From positions 1 to 9,922 of the forward strand of contig DASTSE010000143.1 in assembly GCA_035760865.1 (NCBI GenBank): a stretch of 9,922 bases of DNA, given 5' to 3'. Source of the DNA: Dokdonella_A sp035760865. Its GTDB lineage: Bacteria > Pseudomonadota > Gammaproteobacteria > Xanthomonadales > Rhodanobacteraceae. The notes beneath the pieces were generated by a model. That model saw nothing but the letters and a program-made list of their open reading frames with translations, was not told the origin of the DNA and made no database searches. How positions within the stretch are numbered: the stretch's first letter is position 1; each line of letters opens with the position of its first letter. The translations under genes were made by a program, and so were the position numbers. Positions 5,674-9,922 of this stretch are shown one piece after another.

Positions 5674-8334
5674 TCAGGGTAATTCGGCGCCGAGCCGCTC
5701 CAGCAGGCGGGCGCGCAATCGGTTGCGCGTCGTCCCGGTCAGCACGGCGTCGGATTCGTCGGTCAGGACGAAGAAGTCTTCCACACGCTCGCCGAACGTG
5801 GCAATGCGCGCGTCGTGGACGCGAACGTGCGACTCGCGCAAGGCCTGGGCGACCTCGGCGAGCAGTCCCGGGCGGTCGCTGCAGACGAGCGCGAGCTGGG
5901 TCGCGCCGTCGACGTCGCGGAATTCGATCTGCGGCGCGCGCTGGAAGTGGCGCAGGCGTCGCGGCAGGTGGCGGCGCGCGACGCGCGCGACGAGCTCGCG
6001 CGCCTCGAGCACGCGCCGCAGGGCCGCCTCGAGATCGCGCGCGCGCTGCGGCGCAAGCGCGGCCTCGGTTCGCGCATCGAGCAGTTCGAACGTGTCGAAC
6101 ACGCGTCCTTCGGCGCCGACCAACAGGCGCGCGTCGACCACGCCGAGGCCGAGGCGATCGAGCGTCGCAGCGATCGCGGCGAACAGGCCGTCGCGATCGG
6201 GCGCGCACACGAACAATTCGCTGCCGCCCCGCGCCGACTGCGGATTGACCGCGACGACGATGCCGTCCGGCCCGACCGCGGCGATCGCGCGCGCCTGGCG
6301 CGCGAGCTGCGCGGGCCGATGGCGCAGGAAGCTCGATTGCGGGAACGCGTCCAGCCAGCGCCCGGCCGACGCTCGGTCGCAGCCTTGCTCGACGAGCAGC
6401 TCGCAGGTGCGCTCGCGGCACTCGGCTGCGCGCTCGTCCGCGTGCAGCGGCCGGCCCAGGTCCGAGCGCAGGACGTAGCGTGCGGCCGTGTGCAGGTCGG
6501 CGAGCAGGCGCGCCTTCCACTCGTTCCACAGCTTCGGATTCGTGCCCGCGATGTCGGCGATCGTGAGCAGATAGAGGTGGTCGAGGCGCTCGCGATCGCC
6601 AACCTGGACCGCGAACCGGTGCACGACGTCGGGGTCGGTGATGTCCTGGCGCTGCGCCGTCACGCTCATGAGCAGGTGCCAGCGCACGAGCCACGCGACG
6701 AGATCGACATCTGGCTCGGGCAGACCCAGCCGCGTGCAGAACGCGCGCGCCTCCTGTTCCCCGAGCTCGGAATGGTCGCCGCCGCGTCCCTTGGCGATGT
6801 CGTGGAACAACGCCGCGAGCAACAGCAGCTCGGGCTTGTCGAGCGCGGCGAAGACTTCCGCGGCGAGGGGCATCGACGCGGCCGCGTCGGCGTCGGCGTA
6901 GCGCGCGACGTTGCGCAGCACGCGCAGCGTGTGCTCGTCGACGGTGTAGACGTGGAACAGGTCGTACTGCATGCGCCCGACCACGCGGCGGAATGCAGGC
7001 AGGATCGCCGCGAGCACCCCGTGCCGGTTCATGCGCGCGAGCGCTTCGACCGCGGGCGCTCCACGCCGAAGCAGGCCGAGGAAGGCCGCGAGGACGTGGG
7101 AATCCGCGGCGAAGCCGTCGCCGTAGTGGGCGAGCGCCTGCTGCAGGCGGCGCATCGTCTCGGCCGACAGGCCGTGCACCTGCGGATGATCGAGTGGCAC
7201 GACGAAGACGTCCACCATCGCGCGCGGCCGACGCAGGAACAGGTCCGGCTCGCGCAATTCGATGCGCGTGCCGAGCGCGGTGAAGTCGCGATCGAGATCG
7301 CGCGGTGGACCCGCCGGCGGCTCGAGCCGCTCCGTGCAGCGCTCGACGAACTGCACGCCGAGTCGCTCGGCGATCGTCGCCGCGCGGTAGTACGCCTGCA
7401 TGAACTGCTCCACCGCGAGGTTCGTCGCGTGTTCGTCCTCGTAGCCGAACTCGCGCGCGAGCCGCCGCTGGTAGTCGAACAGCAGGCGTTCCTCGGGCCG
7501 TGCAGCAGCAAGGTGCAACGCGTAGCGGTAGCGCCAGAGCGTCGCTTCCGCGCGCTCGAGTGCGGTGCGCTCGGTGCCGTCGAGCAGACCGCGTGCGACC
7601 ATCGCCGCGTAGTCGCCGGCGCCGGCGACGCGCCGGCCGAGCCAACGCATGAGGTCGAGCGTGCGCAACCCGCCCGGGCCGTCCTTGAGGTTGGGTTCGA
7701 GGTTGTATGCGGTGTCGCCGTAGCGGGCGTGGCGCGCGCGCTGCTCGGCGCGCTTGCCGACGAGGAAGGCGTGCGGCGGCCACAGCGCCGGGTCGGCGAC
7801 CAGTGCCGCCAGGCGCTCGGCGAAGTCGCGCTCACCGGCCAGCAGGCGCGCGTCCATGAGCGCGGTGTAGATGCCGAGGTCCTCGGTGGCGAGCGCGCGA
7901 CAGTCGGCGAGCGTGCGCACCGCGTTCCCCGGCTTGAGGCCGATGTCCCACAGGCAGGCGAAGAATGCCTCGAGCGCGCGCGCCTGGCGCGAGAGGGCGT
8001 CCGCGCCGCCCAGCACGAGCAGATCGACGTCCGATTGCGGGAACAGCAGGCCGCGCCCGAAGCCGCCGACCGCGAGCAGCGCGCACTCGGCGGCATCGCC
8101 GACGCACGAGCGCCAGACGTGCACGACGACGGCAGCGACCGACTGCGCGCGCAGCCGGACGAGCGCGGCGATGTCGGCCCCCGCGCGGAACGCGTGCGCG
8201 AGCGCGCGCTCGTTGTCGCCGAGGATCTGCCGCAGCGCGAGCCGCGCCTCCGGCGATACGCCGCTGCGCGGCAGCGCCGCGGGCAGGCGTGGCAACTCGG
8301 GCAGGCGCGCGTCGATCGCCTCGCGCGCGTCCAT
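5674..8334 (-). CDS. glnD: Bifunctional PII uridylyltransferase/uridylyl-removing enzyme
   Basis: GlnD uridylylates PII proteins when glutamine is low and removes UMP when it is high, so it is the nitrogen sensor upstream of the glutamine synthetase adenylyltransferase and NtrBC. The product is 886 aa (E. coli 890). The nucleotidyltransferase domain has GGFGRG at 90-95 and SDVDL at 101-105, with metal-binding Asp102 and Asp104. The central linker includes NLEPNLKDGPGGLR (211-224). The HD hydrolase domain begins near YTVDEHTLRVLRN and has the His-Asp pair at 511-512 in LFHDIAKGRGGDHSELG. Two C-terminal ACT domains, the glutamine-sensing part, begin near 705 (ELFVCAPDRDGLFAAIAATL) and 813 (QLALVCSDRPGLLAEVAQAL). 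All four modules look intact. The start ATG lies 4 nt after the map stop, with no clear Shine-Dalgarno, so coupling to map is likely. Confidence 0.98.
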   Translation of the reverse strand: MDAREAIDARLPELPRLPAALPRSGVSPEARLALRQILGDNERALAHAFRAGADIAALVRLRAQSVAAVVVHVWRSCVGDAAECALLAVGGFGRGLLFPQSDVDLLVLGGADALSRQARALEAFFACLWDIGLKPGNAVRTLADCRALATEDLGIYTALMDARLLAGERDFAERLAALVADPALWPPHAFLVGKRAEQRARHARYGDTAYNLEPNLKDGPGGLRTLDLMRWLGRRVAGAGDYAAMVARGLLDGTERTALERAEATLWRYRYALHLAAARPEERLLFDYQRRLAREFGYEDEHATNLAVEQFMQAYYRAATIAERLGVQFVERCTERLEPPAGPPRDLDRDFTALGTRIELREPDLFLRRPRAMVDVFVVPLDHPQVHGLSAETMRRLQQALAHYGDGFAADSHVLAAFLGLLRRGAPAVEALARMNRHGVLAAILPAFRRVVGRMQYDLFHVYTVDEHTLRVLRNVARYADADAAASMPLAAEVFAALDKPELLLLAALFHDIAKGRGGDHSELGEQEARAFCTRLGLPEPDVDLVAWLVRWHLLMSVTAQRQDITDPDVVHRFAVQVGDRERLDHLYLLTIADIAGTNPKLWNEWKARLLADLHTAARYVLRSDLGRPLHADERAAECRERTCELLVEQGCDRASAGRWLDAFPQSSFLRHRPAQLARQARAIAAVGPDGIVVAVNPQSARGGSELFVCAPDRDGLFAAIAATLDRLGLGVVDARLLVGAEGRVFDTFELLDARTEAALAPQRARDLEAALRRVLEARELVARVARRHLPRRLRHFQRAPQIEFRDVDGATQLALVCSDRPGLLAEVAQALRESHVRVHDARIATFGERVEDFFVLTDESDAVLTGTTRNRLRARLLERLGAELP

Positions 8335-8338
8335 GACG

Positions 8339-9106
8339 CTAGGCGGCGCTCGGCCAGGCGGTCAGGATCTCGTATCCGTCGTCGGTGACGGCGACGGTGT
8401 GCTCCCATTGCGCCGACAGCGAATGGTCCTTGGTGACGACGGTCCAGCCGTCCGGCAGCAGGCGCGTGTGCGGCTTGCCGGCGTTGATCATCGGCTCGAC
8501 GGTAAAGGTCATGCCCTTCTGCAGCCTGAGGCCGGCACCGGGATGGCCGTAGTGCAGCACCTGCGGATCCTCGTGATAAACCTGCCCGATGCCGTGGCCG
8601 CAGTATTCGCGCACGACCGAGAAGCCCTGCGCTTCGGCGTGCTTCTGGATCGCATGGCCGATGTCGCCGAGGGTCGCGCCGGGGCGCACCTCGGCGATGC
8701 CGCGCAGCATCGCCTCGAGGGTGGTGTCGACGAGGCGCTTGGCGAGCACCGACGGCGTGCCGACGCAGTACATGCGGCTGGTGTCGCCGTGCCAGCCGTC
8801 CTTGATGACGGTGACGTCGATGTTCACGATGTCGCCGTCCTTGAGGATCTTGCCGGGGTGCGGGATGCCGTGGCAGATCACGTGGTTGACCGAGGTGCAG
8901 AGCGTCTTCGGGAAGCCCTTGTAGCCGACGTTGGCCGGTACGGCCTTCTGTTGCCCGACGATATGCTCGTAGGCGATGCGGTCGAGTTCCTCGGTGCTGA
9001 CCCCGGGCTTGACGTGCGGCACGAGCATTTCCAGCACCTCGGCGGCGAGCCGGCCGGCAATGCGCATCTGTTCGATCTGCTCGGGGGTCTTGACGGTAAC
9101 GGGCAT
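8339..9106 (-). CDS. map: Type I methionine aminopeptidase
   Basis: MetAP removes the initiator methionine from nascent proteins whose second residue is small; it acts at the ribosome exit. The product is 255 aa, of the short type Ia form with no N-terminal extension. All dinuclear metal ligands fall at E. coli numbering: Asp97 and Asp108 (NIDVTVIKDGWHGDTSRMY), His171 (CGHGIG), Glu204 (FTVEPMI) and Glu235 (QWEHTVAV), with substrate-contacting His79 (NHVICHGIP). The N-terminus (TVKTPEQIEQMRIAGRLAAEVLE) supports the ATG at 9106. No good Shine-Dalgarno precedes it. The gene is divergent from rpsB and leads map-glnD-dapD, the arrangement known from E. coli. Confidence 0.98.
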   Translation of the reverse strand: MPVTVKTPEQIEQMRIAGRLAAEVLEMLVPHVKPGVSTEELDRIAYEHIVGQQKAVPANVGYKGFPKTLCTSVNHVICHGIPHPGKILKDGDIVNIDVTVIKDGWHGDTSRMYCVGTPSVLAKRLVDTTLEAMLRGIAEVRPGATLGDIGHAIQKHAEAQGFSVVREYCGHGIGQVYHEDPQVLHYGHPGAGLRLQKGMTFTVEPMINAGKPHTRLLPDGWTVVTKDHSLSAQWEHTVAVTDDGYEILTAWPSAA

Positions 9107-9119
9107 GGTATTCGCTGGT

Positions 9120-9153
9120 TTGACTGGCGCGGACGCGCGGAGCGGGATATAAT
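9120..9153 (+). promoter_or_regulatory. Probable rpsB promoter with consensus TATAAT
   Basis: A perfect -10 hexamer TATAAT lies at 9148-9153 within very GC-rich surroundings. Upstream, TTGACT at 9120-9125 is a 5/6 match to the -35 consensus, but the 22-bp spacer is too long for a standard sigma-70 promoter, and no better -35 exists at 16-18 bp. The predicted start is near 9159-9161, so the transcript would begin at the left edge of the 9160-9198 inverted repeat and have a leader of about 270 nt. The -10 is convincing; the -35 is not. Confidence 0.55.
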
Positions 9154-9173
9154 TTTATGGTTTCGCCAGCCAA
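9146..9173 (-). promoter_or_regulatory. Candidate map promoter
   Basis: On the minus strand TTGGCT (9173-9168) and TATATC (9151-9146) are separated by 16 bp; each matches the sigma-70 hexamer at 4 of 6 positions. TAAAAT at 9157-9152 is an alternative -10. Transcription would begin about 35 nt before the map ATG. The AT-rich core is shared with the oppositely directed rpsB -10, so the two promoters overlap and may interfere with each other. The call rests on hexamer matches and context only. Confidence 0.4.
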
Positions 9174-9198
9174 CTTCGTAAGTCGTTGGCGGCGAAAC
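9160..9198 (+). repeat. 14-bp imperfect inverted repeat at the predicted rpsB transcript start
   Basis: The left arm is GTTTCGCC (9160-9167), bulged A9168, then GCCAAC (9169-9174). The right arm is GTTGGC (9185-9190) followed by GGCGAAAC (9191-9198). All 14 positions pair in Watson-Crick fashion around a 10-nt loop, TTCGTAAGTC. As RNA it would be a 5'-terminal stem-loop of the rpsB transcript. As DNA it overlaps the candidate map -35 and could bind a protein. No U-tract follows, so it does not look like an intrinsic terminator. Confidence 0.75.
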
Positions 9199-9313
9199 GA
9201 AAATATGCGGCCGATCGGGCAATCCGCAAGGCCGCTACGGCAATCCTGCCGAATCCGCACACGTATCGTCACCGCGTTCGGGGTGCTCCGCAAGGAGTCG
9301 CACGCGGCGGGTA

Positions 9314-9388
9314 CGTGGAGGTCCAACCCCGGAATTGGTTCGCGAGTCCCCTCGCGAGAGCCCGCACATGCGTGTGCGGACCTCCGCG
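9314..9388 (+). promoter_or_regulatory. Multi-helix junction in the rpsB leader
   Basis: CGTGGAGGTCC (9314-9324) pairs with GGACCTCCGCG (9378-9388): 11 bp including one G-U. Inside are a possible short AACC/GGTT helix (9325-9328 with 9337-9340), a perfect 7-bp hairpin TCGCGAG-TCCC-CTCGCGA (9340-9357), and a hairpin near 9364-9377 with arms GCACA/TGTGC. The last could be extended by two pairs at the expense of the closing stem (CCGCACA/TGTGCGG, 9362-9368 with 9373-9379), so two mutually exclusive folds are possible. It lies about 40 nt before the start codon and is the best candidate for the S2-binding site. Confidence 0.6.
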
Positions 9389-9414
9389 AATGGCCCGCTC
9401 CGATTCCCATCTTC

Positions 9415-9428
9415 GAAGGAACACCTTC
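9415..9428 (+). promoter_or_regulatory. Hairpin sequestering the rpsB Shine-Dalgarno
   Basis: The Shine-Dalgarno AAGGA (9416-9420) is followed by 9 nt before the ATG at 9430. The segment GAAGG (9415-9419) is perfectly complementary to CCTTC (9424-9428), leaving an AACA loop and ending one base before the start codon. A 5-bp helix would cover the ribosome binding site. It may be weak enough to melt, so effects on translation are inferred. Confidence 0.6.
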
Positions 9429-9429
9429 C

Positions 9430-9922
9430 ATGCCTCAAGTCACGATGCGCCAGATGCTCGAAGCCGGCGTGCATTTCGGCCACCAGACCCGTTACTGGAA
9501 CCCGCGCATGGCGCCGTACATCTTCGGCGCGCGCGGCAAGATCCACATCATCAATCTCGAGAAGACCCTGCCGCTGTTCAGCGATGCGATGAACTTCATC
9601 TCGGCGATCGCGCAGAAGCGCGGCACGATCCTGTTCGTCGGCACCAAGCGTTCGGCGCGTGACGCGGTCAAGGAAGAAGCGGCTCGCTGCGGCATGCCGT
9701 ACATCTCGCAGCGCTGGCTCGGCGGCATGCTGACCAATTTCCGCACGGTCAAGCAGTCGGTCGCGCGCCTGAAGGAGCTCGAGACGATGGCGGCCGACGG
9801 CAGCTACGAGCGCCTGGTCAAGCACGAAGTGCTCGGCCTCGTGCGCGAGCGCGAGAAGCTCGAAAAATCGCTCGGCGGCATCAAGGACATGAACCGCCTG
9901 CCCGACGCGTTGTTCGTGATCG
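9430..9922 (+). CDS. rpsB: 30S ribosomal protein S2, N-terminal part (3' end outside window)
   Basis: S2 binds late to the 30S subunit head/body junction and helps recruit S1. The 164 visible codons follow E. coli S2 closely: MRQMLEAGVHFGHQTRYWNP at the N-terminus (from residue 6), then FGARGKIHIINLEKTLPLF, ILFVGTKRSARDAVKEEA and QRWLGGMLTNFRTVKQS. The protruding helical hairpin follows (about residues 108-150: VARLKELE through REREKLEKS). The window ends inside SLGGIKDMNRLPDALFVI, a conserved core segment, with about 100 residues missing by family length. The start ATG at 9430 has AAGGA 9 nt upstream. tsf is expected downstream by analogy with other bacteria but is not visible. Confidence 0.98.
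   Translation, partial: MPQVTMRQMLEAGVHFGHQTRYWNPRMAPYIFGARGKIHIINLEKTLPLFSDAMNFISAIAQKRGTILFVGTKRSARDAVKEEAARCGMPYISQRWLGGMLTNFRTVKQSVARLKELETMAADGSYERLVKHEVLGLVREREKLEKSLGGIKDMNRLPDALFVI

Larger units (their letters stand above)
9160..9429 (+). promoter_or_regulatory. Structured rpsB mRNA leader, probable S2 autoregulatory element
   Basis: This fills most of the map-rpsB gap and has no plausible gene. Stems found by eye, in order: 9160-9174 with 9185-9198 (14 bp, A9168 bulged); 9207-9212 with 9230-9235 (GCGGCC/GGCCGC), perhaps with an inner CGG/CCG; 9238-9242 with 9247-9251 (CGGCA/TGCCG); 9272-9277 with 9302-9307 (CCGCGT/ACGCGG), enclosing CTCC-GCAA-GGAG at 9286-9297, a GNRA-type loop; then an 11-bp stem, 9314-9324 with 9378-9388, closing a junction with hairpins at 9340-9357 and about 9364-9377; last, a hairpin over the Shine-Dalgarno. 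In E. coli, S2 represses rpsB-tsf through its leader, so the same role is inferred here. I have not matched these helices to the known leader family, and no folding energies were computed. Confidence 0.65.

Noticed and set aside
5546..7783. 745-codon minus-strand frame overlapping glnD and dapD
   Set aside because: Shadow frame of GlnD, extremely Arg/Ala-rich, with no motifs.
5815..8388. 857-codon open frame on the + strand, antisense to glnD
   Set aside because: Its protein is Arg/Ala/Glu-rich with no recognisable domain, and the opposite strand encodes a full GlnD with all four domains. Long antisense frames are expected where third positions are nearly all G or C.
9160..9198. Inverted repeat as an intrinsic terminator
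   Set aside because: The stem is strong, but no T-tract follows on the + strand, and on either strand it lies at the start of a gene's transcript or upstream of its promoter, not at a gene end.
7029..9431. 800-codon open frame on the - strand crossing map, glnD and the rpsB leader in another frame
   Set aside because: Out of frame with two clear genes; composition is Arg/Ser/Ala-rich typical of a shadow frame in high-GC DNA.

Overview
The window is high-GC chromosomal DNA from a gammaproteobacterium. The best fit is a member of the Lysobacterales (Xanthomonadales), judged from gene order and protein similarity recalled by eye; the family-level placement is tentative. Almost everything is core housekeeping, and I see no insertion sequence, phage gene, CRISPR array, tRNA or rRNA.

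Left end, + strand (1-1442): the 3' end of hemA (glutamyl-tRNA reductase) is followed by prfA (peptide chain release factor 1), the familiar hemA-prfA pair. The prmC gene that often follows prfA is not here. Instead prfA converges on a minus-strand block, with 66 bp between the two stop codons.

Middle, - strand (9106 down to 1509): map, glnD, dapD, an ArsC/Spx-family reductase, dapE, then a gene for a secreted TPR/ankyrin-repeat protein. Gaps are short (4, 49, 138, 1 and 26 nt), so this looks like one or two operons. The block combines N-terminal methionine removal (map), nitrogen signalling through PII (glnD), and two steps of the succinylase branch of lysine/meso-diaminopimelate synthesis (dapD, dapE). 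The map-glnD-dapD and reductase-dapE adjacencies match E. coli. The last gene is the least conventional: a predicted periplasmic protein with TPRs, ankyrin repeats and an unrecognised C-terminal domain, in visibly less GC-rich DNA than its neighbours.

Right end, + strand (9107-9922): a 323-nt divergent region separates map from rpsB (30S protein S2), which runs off the window. It has a consensus TATAAT box followed by a leader of about 270 nt dense in inverted repeats: a 14-bp imperfect stem at the predicted 5' end, several smaller hairpins, one with a GNRA-type GCAA loop, a multi-helix junction closed by 11 bp, and a hairpin covering the rpsB Shine-Dalgarno. S2 is known to autoregulate rpsB-tsf in E. 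coli, so this is probably this lineage's S2-responsive leader. It is the most interesting non-coding element here. No wholly new system is evident.
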